DNA from: Larix sibirica
Lineage: Eukaryota; Streptophyta; Pinopsida; Pinales; Pinaceae
Direction of reading: 5' to 3'
Length of the DNA stretch: 30,823 bases
Assembly: GCA_004151065.3 (NCBI GenBank)
Contig: NWUY0304689715.1
Location: 1-30,823 of the forward strand
The notes beneath the pieces were generated by a model. That model was given only the letters and a program-made list of their open reading frames with translations. It did not search any database and was not told where the DNA came from. The position numbers were made by a program, and so were the translations under genes. Positions 20,750 to 30,823 of the stretch are shown one piece after another. Each line of letters opens with the position of its first letter. The first letter of the stretch is position 1.

Positions 20750-21805
20750 TCATAGAGTCCTTGCTGGATACATGAATCTGGTCTTGTCCCCAAAAGGAAA
20801 ATAGGATGGGTGTTTTTAAGAGACCCCTCTATGGAGCTGGTGGATGACCTTACTACAAATTGGGACCTGTATGACCCTAGGCCGATAAAAGGTAATTTTA
20901 CCTGGAATAATAGACACATAGGCCCGGGCTATATCACAGAGTGCCTTGATCGATTCCTTGCACAAAGTTACTTCCTTCTGGATAATTTTAAGATACAGTC
21001 CACCAAAGTTCCATCTACTATCTCGGATCACAAACTGATCTCCTTGTCCATGACAATAGACGAGGATTACGGGCCCATCCCATTAAAGTTTAACGCCCTC
21101 TGGATGCAGGACCAACAATCTTAAGATATTATTTAGAAGGCTTGGGATAAACCTGCTTCAGGATCCCCTTCATCCATTTTGAAAAGTAAAATAAAAAAAA
21201 CCAAGCAGTGCCTCAAGGAGTGGGCCAAGAAATTATTCATCCCTCTGTCTAAGGTTAGGAAGAGCGTAAATCTTTATTGGAGTAACTCCAAATGGCTATG
21301 GAAGAGGTAGAGGTCACTAAGTAAATGCTAGCCAAATAAAAAAATATGGCGGGATTAGTACTCACAACCCAACGCGATGCGGAATAATTCCGGAGGATTA
21401 AGTCTCGCATCTTGTGGCTCAAATTTGGGGATAAAAATACTAAAATCTTTCATAAGAAGGCTTGAGCATAGACAAGGAAAATAATTCACCTAAAATCTCG
21501 CCAATGGTACCAAAGTTTCTCACTTCGAAAAGATGCAGGATGCGACCCATGATCATTTTGAAAGAGATGTACTTATAAGGCCCCCACCCAGGAAGCATGG
21601 GAAGATATGCTAAATGTAATCTCTAATATCGTGTCAGATGCATACAATAAAAAGCTATTGCAATAAAGAAAAAAACAAAGCTGAGATCAAAGAAGTTATT
21701 TGGGTAATGGAGCCAGGCAAAGCACCAGGTCCAAATGGGTTTACTACTCATTTATATCGTTATTATTAGCCCATTATCAAGGATTATCTCTACAGAATGA
21801 TGGAA
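20750..21805 (+). mobile_element. L1-type LINE relic: end of endonuclease, linker and start of reverse transcriptase
   Basis: The element is entered at GYMNLVLSPK (20,765), the degraded form of the GD-F/M-N endonuclease motif, with Asp replaced by Tyr. A 104-codon open frame (20,810-21,124) then carries FLRDPSMELVDDL, WDLYDPRPIKGNFTWNN, ECLDRFL, and an intact ISDHKLISL motif near 21,022. Past a stop at 21,122 the linker continues with KAWDKPASGSPSSILKSKIK and CLKEWAKKLFIPLSKVRKS. Then come KSRILWLKFGDKNTKIFHKKA at about 21,402-21,465 and the pre-reverse-transcriptase motif AEIKEVIWVMEPGKAPGPNGF at about 21,680-21,742. Similarity ends near DYLYRMME (about 21,800), where unrelated DNA begins abruptly. 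Wording differs from the relic at 22,930-25,795, so this is a separate family. Confidence 0.88.
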
Positions 21806-22925
21806 GGAAGCAGGATAAAGCTGAGCGTCATACCGGAGCATAGCGAGACACCTTTGAGCAAGATTGCGATCCAGGTGTTGACACTTTGATTGTATCTCAT
21901 GTAGATGTGATATCTTGAAATGCGAGGGTTCTCATTTAGTGATCGAGGATAATGTGGAGATTTTTTATATAGTGGCTTAGGAGCATATAGGAGCATGTGT
22001 ACCTCCCAGGAGATACGCTAGTAATATAGTATTGGTTTCTTCAATCCATAAGATTTACAGTTGTAGAGAGGAGGAGAGGCATTATAATGAGATTGTCTTC
22101 ACCCATGAGCCTCTAGGTGTTCATTGGAGGAGAGGTGTGATACCTGATGGAGGATATTGCTGAGATTAATTCTAGAGATGCAACCGATGGAAGTATTATA
22201 AAGTACAGACCAAGGATTATGGATTCTATCAGACAAAGGGAGTTTCTCTTTATGATAATCTTTCTTCAGGATTCTCTTTGGATGAGGGAGTTTACCTAGT
22301 TCAGGTTATTCCAGTTGCCAGAGGATTTGAGGTACATAAGAGGGATTCTCATGTTGATAGGTTTATGATGACCTTGCATGATCTTATTACTACTCTACAA
22401 GTTTTGTATTCCAAGATCGACTTGATCTTGTATGGAAATATAACTGTCTTTGCAGGATGTCCTAGAGAGTTCATGATGTGTTGTCCTTTGATGTTGGCCC
22501 GTGATGCTAATTTGGAGGATCTATATGCCGTAATAGCATGGTCGATAGTTTTGTTGCAGATGACAGTAGTTTATTCTGGGACTGCAGCCAGTATTTATTT
22601 GAAGATAGCAGATCTGGTAGAGTTGCAGAGCGAGTCGATAGGTGTCTATGTAAACACTTTACTCGTCAAGAAGAAGTGTTATACTTTAGGGTGACTCCAA
22701 AAGTGTTTACACCATGTTTGGGGGTGCTCAATGAGAGTTGGGGTATATAGTGTATGACTAGCTCCTGGATGGTCTTAGATGGATTTTAGCATGAGAGATG
22801 GTCCATGATGGATATGCACAGTTGACATAGCTTCTTGCTTAGTGGATGCTTTACCTCAGGATGGTGCTGGCTTGGCTTTTTTCCCTTAGGTGTTGGAGAT
22901 ATTAGATTAGTTTTGTAGACGTCCT
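21806..22925 (+). other. Unidentified stretch with the longest open frame in the window
   Basis: The forward frame 22,278-22,694 has 138 codons (starting MDEGVYLVQVIPVARGFEV). Upstream of it the same or neighbouring frame looks protein-like back to about 22,080 (HYNEIVFTHEPLGVHWRRG, KYYKVQTKDYGFYQTKG), apart from several stops near 22,160-22,180. It is therefore a possible decayed gene of at least 200 codons. It is moderately hydrophobic with no clear membrane segment, catalytic motif or zinc site. A second overlapping frame at 22,538-22,750 includes FVADDSSLF, which superficially resembles a reverse transcriptase FADD box, but nothing around it fits. It sits between two LINE relics of opposite orientation. 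I do not recognise it and assign no function. Confidence 0.35.
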
Positions 22926-22929
22926 TCAT

Positions 22930-25795
22930 TGAGGCCTCGTGGAGGAGCCACTTACTTGGAGAGCGCCCTTCAGAGGATGTGGAGCATTTTGCATCATGGA
23001 GGAGGGATTAAACCCTAGTTGGCATGTGGTAGCTTGGTTTCTTGTTTGGAGGATTGGAGATGGCTCGGGGACGTCTGGGGCTTTGACAGTGTTCTTGCAG
23101 GGGGTAGTTAACATGTCTTCAAAAAGAATTGAGTTTTTTGCTAACCATACTCCCCACAAGAATATAAAGGGGACTCTCCTCAATTCTTTCATTTCTTTTA
23201 TTTCAAACCAAACCTTCAAACAATAATTGAAATAGGATTCCATCCAATAGTTAGGTATGCATCTCTAATAACGCATGTCCCTCCAAATAGACTTTGCAAA
23301 GTTACAGTAAACAAACAGATTAGAGGAAGTTTCTTCTCCTTGCATGCATAAAAATGAAATATTGGGTTCGTTATTTTGCTTTTTATGAAGCATCTCCTAT
23401 GTTAGCATCTTATTTGTAAATGCTATCCACATCAAATTTTGGTGTTTAGTGGAGCTTTAACCTTCCATATTTTACCACACCACCATTTTGTGTCTTTTAA
23501 TTAATTACCTTGATAAGCCTGAGATCCAATTTTTGCAGTGTAATGTCCTACCATCCTCTTTTTGGCCCAAACCAGACTATAAAGCTCATCATTTAGTCTT
23601 ATATGAGCTCTGCCAAGTTCTGATACAAAGTCATCCCAAATTTGGATGTGGATCCCTTAAAGCCTTAATTACTAGGCACTTATCCATCCCTAATGCTAAA
23701 GTGTTTTTGTAGTAGGATCCCCGAGTAGGTTAAAATGACACTTACCCCTTCGATTGAAGTTGTTGAATCAATTCTGTTGGAATAAAAATATCATTCCCAC
23801 ATCCTACTAGAGAATTTGCCCCTTTCCTTACCTAAGTGCCATTCTGAATATGCCAAACCAAAAAGTTACTATGGAGGGGAAATAACAGTGTCAATGCCTT
23901 CCAACGATTGGAGACATTTTTAATGCTTTTAATGTTTCTTCTAATCCAATCTAAAATCATCCCTGGATTTATGTATTCCTATATTATTTTACTTTGCCAA
24001 AGACTCTTTTTGGTGACAATATTCCAGAGTTTTTTCTGCTAGAGAGAGTCCAAAGATGTGTATGCTCTAGAGGTTCCAGCCTCCCTCAGTCTTAGGCCTC
24101 GCAATTGACTTCCATCTTTTCAAATGGGTGCCTACCTTGCCCTCTCTTTGGTCGAGCAAGCAATAAACCTTGTCTGAACACACTTTCCAATGAAATTTTA
24201 TAAAATTATTCTAATCTTTTCCAGAATGCCTTTGGCTATCTGAGCAAGTAAGTGCTAATAAATAGGAATAAATAGGGATGACCTATAGAATATTTAACTA
24301 AGACCAGACGTCCTCCCCATGAGAGCCATCTATGTACACCATAATATAATGATTTTATCAACCTAGGAGAGAAGCCAATCTCAATCCAACTTACCATACC
24401 TAATTGGTTTTAGTTTCAATCCCAAATACTTAACACCTTCCTAAAATTAGATAGTCTTTAGGGTAAAATATCCCTCAAAGTATGAACCACGTCCTCCTCA
24501 AGTGCATTAAATACCACTGCAGATTTTTCAATGTTTATTTCCATGCTAGTTGCCTTGTTATAGAGCTATATTATCTCCTTTCATTTTTCCCTTTATATTG
24601 TTCCATAATCTAATAATAGTACATCATCCACAAATAAGAGATGTGTAAGTTATTCTACACCTCTAATTCTAACCCCTTTTATATTCATTTTTATTTTGGA
24701 TTGTAATATGGGCCTACTCAACCCTTCTGCAACTACCAAAAAGAAGTAAGGAGATTGAGGATAACCTTGTCTTAACCCTCTATAAGGTTTGAACAAACTA
24801 TAGGCTAAATCATTAACCAAGAGTGTATAAGAACCAAACATTACACAATCCATAATCCAATTAAATCAAGGTAAATTGAAACCAATATGAATTACGGGCA
24901 ATCTCAAATAGAGTTAGGATACCCTATTCTAGGCTTTAGATAGGCCCAACTTGATCACCATTGCCGTAACACTTTGAGAATGAATAGTGTGGAGTCCCTC
25001 TTGAGCATAACCAATTGCTTCATGAATCTGTAATCCTGCTAAGAACCCAAATTGGTCTATAGAAATGAACTTGGAGAGCAAAGATTTCAATCTAACTGCC
25101 ATAATTTCTATATTATCTTGTAAATGTAGTTTCACGAGGAAATAGGTATAAAAGCATCGAATGTATCTCCTATATAAACCTTTGAATAAGTGTTTTACAG
25201 GTCGAATTAAAGGATCCTGGGACCTTACAAGAAACTCTCACTTCTTCCACAACCCAAAGCAAGTCCTCACCGGTACTTAAAATAAACCCATGTAAAACTC
25301 TACAATCCATCCATCAAGGCTAGGGATCTTGTCCTGATGGAAAGAGGTTAAGACATATAGAATTTCCTCCTTAGTAACTAGCTCATACAACCTCTTGTTT
25401 TCCTCCTCAAAAAGAAACGAAAATAGGAGTCAATTTTGACAATCTCTGCAATGTTTGCCCTTTCAGGCTCCTTGTAAACATTTGAATGTGTTTGACCCCC
25501 ATCTCATCCAACCCTTTAAAGTGTCTAACATATGTGCTTTCCTCATTGAGCATCTCCCATATTGTATTGACACTCTTCCTATGATTTGAAAAATTTGACA
25601 AAAACTTGATATTCTTATCACCTAGTTAAATCTAGGTGGCTTTGTTCTTCATCTTCCATCCTATTTCCAAGTCCATTAAGAGTATAACTTTATTGACTTC
25701 TAGTGTTTTTTGTCTTACCAGCTCCTCCTCATTGAATACTCCTATCACATTACCTGCAAATAACTCCCCAATATATTTTGAAACTTATTTGAGTT
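22930..25795 (-). mobile_element. Long L1-type LINE ORF2 relic: linker, reverse transcriptase and C-terminal zinc-finger-like domain
   Basis: Read on the reverse strand, the landmarks follow the usual plant L1 order. They are NEEELVRQKTLEVNKV (about 25,700-25,750), LGDKN then FSNHRKSVNTIWEM (25,555-25,630), DKIPSLDGW (25,308-25,333; family DK-S-PGPDGW), and IDQFGFLAGLQIHEAIG (about 25,010-25,060). Next comes IKLGLSKA (about 24,932), the motif A site whose catalytic Asp has become Gly. Then follow GLRQGYPQSPYFF (about 24,745-24,785), THLLFVDDVLLL with an intact Asp-Asp pair at 24,623-24,634, and MEINIEKSAVVF. The zf-RVT-like segment WKVKAPLNTKI lies at about 23,435-23,470, and FLWGVWLAKNSILF at about 23,125-23,160. 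At 2.87 kb it covers most of ORF2 except the endonuclease. Many stops and frameshifts make it non-functional. The endonuclease relic at 5,640-6,407 has similar wording style and the same strand. Confidence 0.9.
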
Positions 25796-26240
25796 ACTTA
25801 TCCCTATGATAGTATGTAAAGAATCGAAATATCAATGTGCAAGAACTGCTGAGCACCCAAAGACTCTAGAATCATGTTCTATAAAAGGGTACAAAAGAAG
25901 GAAATAGAAGGGTCTGAGAGAGTTATTAGCCCTCCTAACATCCTAGGCTATGGAGATCAATCTCTATATAGAAGGCTAACTGGATAAAGAAATAGTTTTT
26001 GCTATGTCCTGATGTCTGGAAGAGGCAACCCACTACTGATATGTGGAGGAACTCGTCTACCTTCCGGTGTGGTGTGAACTATCCCAAGATATTAGATTAT
26101 ACCCCCATAGGGGTCTTAGATAAGTCAAAAACTCCTTGGTGGAGTTCGCTTTAAGCTTCATATTAGAAACCTTTATATTCCAGGTTGGAATCCGCTTAAA
26201 ACCTTCCCACGAAGGCTGAGTAGGGTCCAATGGAACATAA
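25796..26240. other. Junction region between LINE and gypsy relics, no recognised gene
   Basis: No open frame or motif was identified on either strand. The LINE similarity fades by about 25,795 on the reverse strand, and the gypsy similarity starts at about 26,241 on the forward strand. The region may contain decayed ends of both. Confidence 0.4.
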
Positions 26241-26411
26241 CCAAATGGAGGAAATTTTTATGCAAAAAGAAAAGCCCTCAAGGTGTTGCATGTTGGATAC
26301 TATTGGCCAACCCTCTACAAGGATGCCAAAGAATATGTCAGCAAGTGTGATAAATGCCAATGCGTGGGTAGACCCACACAGGCTGATGAGATGCCTCTGT
26401 AGCCTAAAAAG
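26241..26411 (+). mobile_element. Ty3/gypsy integrase zinc-binding fragment
   Basis: The frame through 26,280 reads PNGGNFYAKRKALKVLHVGYY, then WPTLYKDAKEYVSKCDKCQ, then CVGRPTQADEMPL before a TAG at 26,400. This is the N-terminal HHCC zinc-binding region of gypsy integrases. There GGHF precedes K-hydrophobic-L-x-x-GYYWPTL--DA--YV--CD-CQ and a DEMPL-P tail leads into the catalytic core. The Cys pair is present, but the His of GGHF is Asn here. The catalytic core is missing, and stops follow. It is a very short but unambiguous retroelement scrap. The annotated 63-codon frame over the same bases (26,230-26,421) is a shadow in another frame. Confidence 0.85.
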
Positions 26412-26420
26412 AAATAGGTA

Positions 26421-28104
26421 ATCACTTACATAAGGATAAACAAGAGCTGTAATACTTATAGTAATAACATGAGCTTTACACTTATACTGTAATCTCTCTA
26501 AGCTCTTATCTCATTACATAGGTGTTACGTATTATTCCTAATCATCTTGGAGATATATACCATATATATTACTCTGCTTCATAGTATAGTTAGTAATAAC
26601 TACTTATGGAGATGCTTATATCACAGTAGTTACTCTTAAATTACCTATGTTTCCAGCTTATTTATCATATAAAACACTATCCCTTATAGATATTTATAAA
26701 CCTAATTAACACACCACTTCATACGTACTTAACACTGATAGTTTAGTCCATATCATGTTGCTTACTCTATCTATTGCCTTTTAGGGTTACCATATATTGA
26801 TTCCCCTTGTATTACATATTGTATATGTTATACGGTTACAATATGGAACCGATCAAACTTGGCATAGAGATGGTGGCATAGAGACGATGCCATTCGAGCT
26901 TTATCTCTATTAGTTATAACCTGCTTAGTTTACATAACAGCTTCATTACCATTGTATTAAGCTTATAACCTGTAATGACGTGTCAACAGTGTTTACATAT
27001 GATATAGCTCATACTAGAAACCAATAACCACTACTAATACTTGAAATAGATTATGAAATTAGGATCTCAGGCAGTTTTTCCTCTCCCTTTGTTTTAAAAG
27101 AACGAGTGTGTGACAAGACAAGTAAGGCCCCTACCTTTGGAGCCAGTTACAGGCAGGAGTGTGAAAAGTTGTACAGGCCCATCTGTGGTAATGCTGTGGG
27201 TATTTAACTGGGATCATTTAGTTAGCCATCTGTGGTGGACAGAACCCAACCCCCCGGCATTCATTCGGCAGTCAAGCAAGACGCACCGGCCGGACCCCTG
27301 CAACCGCTTGAGAAGCCATCTGTAATAGTCGACCTTTAAACGAATGAAACAGAAGAGAAAGCCAAATCCCACTTACAGGAAATAAGTGGTGGTTAGCCTG
27401 AGTTTCCCCCCCAACCGCAGCATGGCACTTGGTTCGTTGGAGGAAGGAACTGAAGTGGTTCGATTACCTTACAATGTTGGGTAGCATCACAATACACTGC
27501 TAGCCTACCGAGTACCAGCTCCAACAGGGCATGTTCGGGGTAGCATCCTGTACTGCCATAAAGAGTCTTTGAATGATGGGTTGCATTCAGCCTTTAGGCC
27601 CGTAGATGTATGAATTGTATACTAGCCGAGATAGCTCTGAAGATGAAGGTTGCTCAGTCCTAACGCTTTAAAGAAAAGGGCAGTTTTCTGAATAAAAAAG
27701 GGCCAATGAGATGGTTTTGGAACATCCCACCCTCGGGAGGGCTTCTCGTCACTGAGTTCCCCATTTCATATTCCATATTTCATATGGCAAGGTATCCAGG
27801 CAGAGGTCCCTGTTGGAATTGTCCAACCAAACTATGGAAATTCTAGCAGATTATTGAGCTCCCCCTAATAAAAACTACCTAGATTAAGGCCATAATAGTG
27901 AAGCCATAGAAGTTAGCTCCATGTAAATTTGCTTTAGTACTAGCCCATATGGTGGGGGCACTACTAGAGCTCTAATACTACTCGGAAGCTACTTGCCTAC
28001 GGCAAAGGCGGAGTGCGCATGGATGGGGGCCTATACAGTAGCAGAGAGACTGGGCTTTACAGCACTTAACGGATGTATTGTGATTTATTAGAGTAAAATG
28101 GCAA
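26421..28104. other. Spacer with no recognised gene
   Basis: AT-rich from 26,421 to about 27,060 with TTACATA/CTTATA-type words and no open frame; GC content then rises. The frame 27,110-27,325 (71 codons, Pro/Arg-rich) has no domain. A short inverted repeat CCCTCGGGAGGG lies near 27,731, and CATATTCCATATTTCATATGG is repetitive near 27,767. Confidence 0.5.
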
Positions 28105-28290
28105 GGACGTCTCCATGCGAACTCATATATAAACGGTTTATGTATAGGATCTATTTAAATAAAGGCTAGATAAAGGGCAGTTTCTCCTGGTGATTTATCC
28201 TAGTGATAAGGAGGAGGAAGGTGGGTGGGGAATGTTGTACTTGCCCTTTAAAGGACGTCTCCATGCGAGCTCATATATTAATTTGTTTAT
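28105..28290. repeat. Direct repeat GGACGTCTCCATGCGARCTC, 147 bp apart
   Basis: GGACGTCTCCATGCGAACTC begins at 28,106 and GGACGTCTCCATGCGAGCTC at 28,253. The similarity continues through ATATAT and a TTTAT-rich tail for roughly 40 bp. The first copy is preceded by GGCAA and the second by CTTTAAA. The segment between holds AAAGGGCAGTTTCTCC and AAGGAGGAGGAAGG. Confidence 0.8.
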
Positions 28291-30559
28291 TGTGGAACCT
28301 ATTCATGGTGATCATATTGTATTATTTTTTTAGTTCATAAGGGCATACATAATACATAGCTATCAGATAGAAACACATCAGTAAATGGGGTAAAGTAATG
28401 AAAAGGTTTTGGGTCAATATGTGTACCAACCAATATGACTAATCACTATTATTTGCCTAACTCACCTCACCTGATTGATAGTGGTTTCCCACCCCTATCT
28501 GTAGTTAAAACAGGGGTTTTTGCCAGTTAATAAAGTAGGCAGGCGGATACAGGAGCATATTTGTTTACAGCAGCTATCTCCAGTATTCCGGGGGAATCTT
28601 ACTAATATATTCCAAGCATTTCCAAGAGCAGTTATTCTAATTGGAGTATGTGTTGGAGCACCCTTGAAAGTAGTTTCCATATCTGAATCGATCGGTCTAG
28701 CTATTGGCAAATAATGTTGTGACTAAGATGTGACTAGTGCGAGATGGGTAGAAGAAATTATTATCCCAGGTTATAGCAGATTCTCCCAAGCATAGTTTAC
28801 TCATGGTCAGACCGGGAGATCCTGGAAAAAATATAACTATTGAATGCGCTTCATCATCACACGCTTCCAATTGTTATCCTATATATATTATATTGGCAAG
28901 CATAACTACTTTCTTAAAAAGGCAGAACACCTCCCTCGCTTTGCTCGGAAACAGCATAAAACGGAATAACTTTAATGGATGGTACGTACGAATCATTCAC
29001 TGGACAAACCTAACTATCTACTGGAACAAATAAATCTATTGGAAAGCATCTATAATTTAATTCCTAACTATTGGGTGAGATAGCGTCATCAAACGGATAA
29101 CTGGAAGCATCATACCTACGAGCTTAGTCATTATTCTCATCGTCATCCCTACGGCACTCTATTGCTTCGTTATAAGTAAGCATTTTTTTACCGAGTTCCA
29201 GGGGATAAATCCAATCTATTTCAATTGGTTGAGTTTCAGAACGTTACACTTAATCTTCAGAGAGCAAATCCATTCAATTCGATAGTTCAGAAGCAGCCAT
29301 TATTAATTAATCACTTACATCTAATTTTTGGTAGGCTCATATTATTGACCCAGTATCATTACATCCTCATCTTGGTTCATACATATCAATCTTGGCAATA
29401 GCACTTATCTCGGCTGGCAATAGTACTTATTATCCCAGTTCGGTAAGGGAGATCTCAGCATGGATAGGAGGGAAAAGACTATTAAGGTGGAGCAAGGGTA
29501 CGGCAAACGGTTGAGTACTCCAAAGCATAACTAGTTTACTCCAGGCAGATCACGATATAATATTTCCAATCATGGTTATTTACGGCAGAGTCTTTCCAAT
29601 CAACAACCCTAAGGAACGCAAATCCAGAAGTGTTAGATCCGGTGAGAGAACCAATCATTTCGCAAGATACTGAGATAAAATACTTAGATGAGACCAAACG
29701 CAAGCGCACAACTAAAGCTCCGGTACCAAACTCTATAGTCCTCTATTGGTGGGCGATAATAGGCATATTCCAGAGGTGGGGGCCATTACTATACTTGACT
29801 TTTAGCAGGTAATATCGAAGTTCTTAGCGATCATTCATTCAGCAGGTACTTTGGTCATATCGTTGCCAATCGTTACTAGTGCACTGGGTCAGAGGTAACC
29901 CTCCTCAAATCGCCCTTTTATCGGTCGATACCCACCAATTCTAGCCTTATTGTATACGGATTAATTACTGGAATCCTGGAACACTGGTCCAATTCAAAGT
30001 ATTTCCAAAAAAAGCTATATATTTTATCCCTGCGGTCGGAAAGGATCCCTCTCACTCCTAGCAGAGTGTAAATAAACTATAGATGGATAGGTGGGACGGA
30101 GATACAAGTTATTCATTCGGCATAGCGGGGAATCTTAGCATTCTGAAACCACTCTATGCCATCAATTTGACTATCATAGTGGTGCATAGGATCTAGAGGA
30201 GTAAGGTTTAGGCCATTGCAACGATTAGAGTAGGTTATTCCTGGTACTATAAGGGTAGGGTTCCTTTTATAGGAGCATCATATTTTTTTGCCAGCATTCT
30301 CCTCTTCCCTGAGAATTGGAGCTTTCTCATTCGGGGTGGACCATCTATTTAAGAACCAAGATGTGGACAAACAGAATCAGGATAACCAGAAACGGAAACA
30401 GCATAATTAGAGCTTCTTACTGAATCAGAGCAATGGGAGGAAGCGAAAGCTGGCTCGACCGAACAGCCCTGAAATATATAACCCTCCCAGGATATTTGTT
30501 GTTTTGTGACTGACCAAGCAGCAAAAATCGAACTGGCTAAAAGGTTGTGTGATTTCCTC
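28291..30559. other. Spacer with no recognised gene; one small tandem repeat
   Basis: Frames at 28,520-28,714, 28,803-29,033 and 29,630-29,812 (forward) and 30,349-30,561 (reverse) are 60-76 codons with no domain. A two-copy tandem repeat with a period of 22 bp lies at 29,394-29,437 (GGCAATAGCACTTAT, then GGCAATAGTACTTAT). TTCCAG/CTGGAA-like words recur through 28,570-29,260, without a fixed period. Confidence 0.5.
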
Positions 30560-30625
30560 AATCCAGCTAATCAATCCGGCTAATCTAGCTAATAAATCCA
30601 GCTAAATTCGGCTAATCCACCGGCT
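30560..30625. repeat. Degenerate tandem repeat of ATCCRGCTAA-type units
   Basis: About six imperfect copies of an 11-13 bp unit follow one another: ATCCAGCTAATCA, ATCCGGCTAATC, TAGCTAATAA, ATCCAGCTAA, ATTCGGCTAATCC, ACCGGCTC. Diverged but clearly iterated. Confidence 0.75.
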
Positions 30626-30653
30626 CAACCTTACCTTACTGACCTGACTGAAC

Positions 30654-30823
30654 TAAAGCGTAATTACTTATATAGAATGATGCCGCTTTGAGCCCGATAA
30701 CGGGACGAATTAAATAGAAAAGCGTTATTACATATATTAAAGTCTGGTTTTCGGTTAGGAAACATAACCCGTAGAATTGGTGATTGCGCAAATGAAAAGC
30801 GTAATTACATATATAAAGAATGA
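30654..30823 (+). repeat. Three spaced copies of AAAGCG-TAATTAC-type motif at the right edge
   Basis: AAAGCG followed by TAATTAC or TTATTAC begins the motif core at 30,661, 30,725 and 30,802, spaced 64 and 77 bp apart. The first two copies are diverged (TAATTACTTATATAGAATGA and TTATTACATATATTAAAG). The third is identical over 22 bp to 5,497-5,518 and runs to the last base of the window. Confidence 0.75.

Noticed and set aside
20816-21031. 71-codon reverse frame
   Set aside because: It is antisense to the forward LINE endonuclease frame at 20,810-21,124.
22538-22750. FVADDSSLF in a forward frame, resembling a reverse transcriptase FADD box
   Set aside because: Neighbouring residues match no other reverse transcriptase motif, and an overlapping frame is longer.
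22939-23226. 95-codon forward frame overlapping the end of the LINE relic
   Set aside because: It is antisense to the reverse-strand LINE C-terminal region, which explains the sequence.
1-30823. CRISPR array, intact mitochondrial protein gene, rRNA or plastid insert
   Set aside because: No regularly spaced identical repeats with unique spacers were seen, and no recognisable exon of a standard respiratory, ribosomal or plastid gene was found by eye on either strand. Very short or heavily decayed pieces could have been missed.

Overview
The window looks like non-coding DNA from a large seed-plant mitochondrial genome; a gymnosperm-type or similarly inflated genome would fit. No complete standard gene was recognised. 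Reading frames are short (the longest is 138 codons). CpG is not obviously depleted, as it would be in methylated nuclear repeats. The DNA is full of short imperfect duplications and contains fossils of nuclear-type retrotransposons, which plant mitochondria are known to collect. A nuclear location cannot be excluded from this window alone, and I saw no mitochondrial exon, rRNA or plastid fragment that would settle it.

Layout. 1-5,570: anonymous DNA with small tandem duplications and a three-copy 42-43 bp array (5,296-5,400). 5,571-5,636: a degenerate tRNA-like element. It directly abuts a reverse-strand L1-type LINE endonuclease relic (5,640-6,407). 6,408-8,284: anonymous, AT-rich in places. 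8,285-9,060: a decayed tract with strong three-base periodicity that reads as Ala/Asn/Ser/Gly/Thr/Tyr-rich peptide; related tracts lie at 1-96 (reverse) and 19,345-19,480. 9,061-12,945: microsatellites and a degenerate short-period repeat field. 12,946-13,415: a frameshifted LINE reverse transcriptase fragment. 14,727-15,105: a Ty3/gypsy protease relic. 15,106-20,749: anonymous, with several small repeats. 20,750-21,805: a second LINE family (end of the endonuclease to start of the reverse transcriptase). 21,806-22,925: an unidentified stretch containing the 138-codon frame. 22,930-25,795: a long reverse-strand LINE relic running from the linker through the reverse transcriptase to the C-terminal zinc-finger-like domain. 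26,241-26,411: a Ty3/gypsy integrase zinc-binding fragment. The rest is anonymous, with direct repeats at 28,105/28,250 and a short motif family at the right end that also occurs at 5.4-5.5 kb.

The pieces do not work together as an operon or pathway. The window reads as a graveyard of transferred retroelements embedded in rapidly rearranging spacer DNA. The most unusual signals are the dispersed codon-periodic tracts, the tRNA-like element joined to a LINE fragment, and the dispersed 20-22 bp motif. Two reverse-strand LINE fragments also look like complementary parts of one element.
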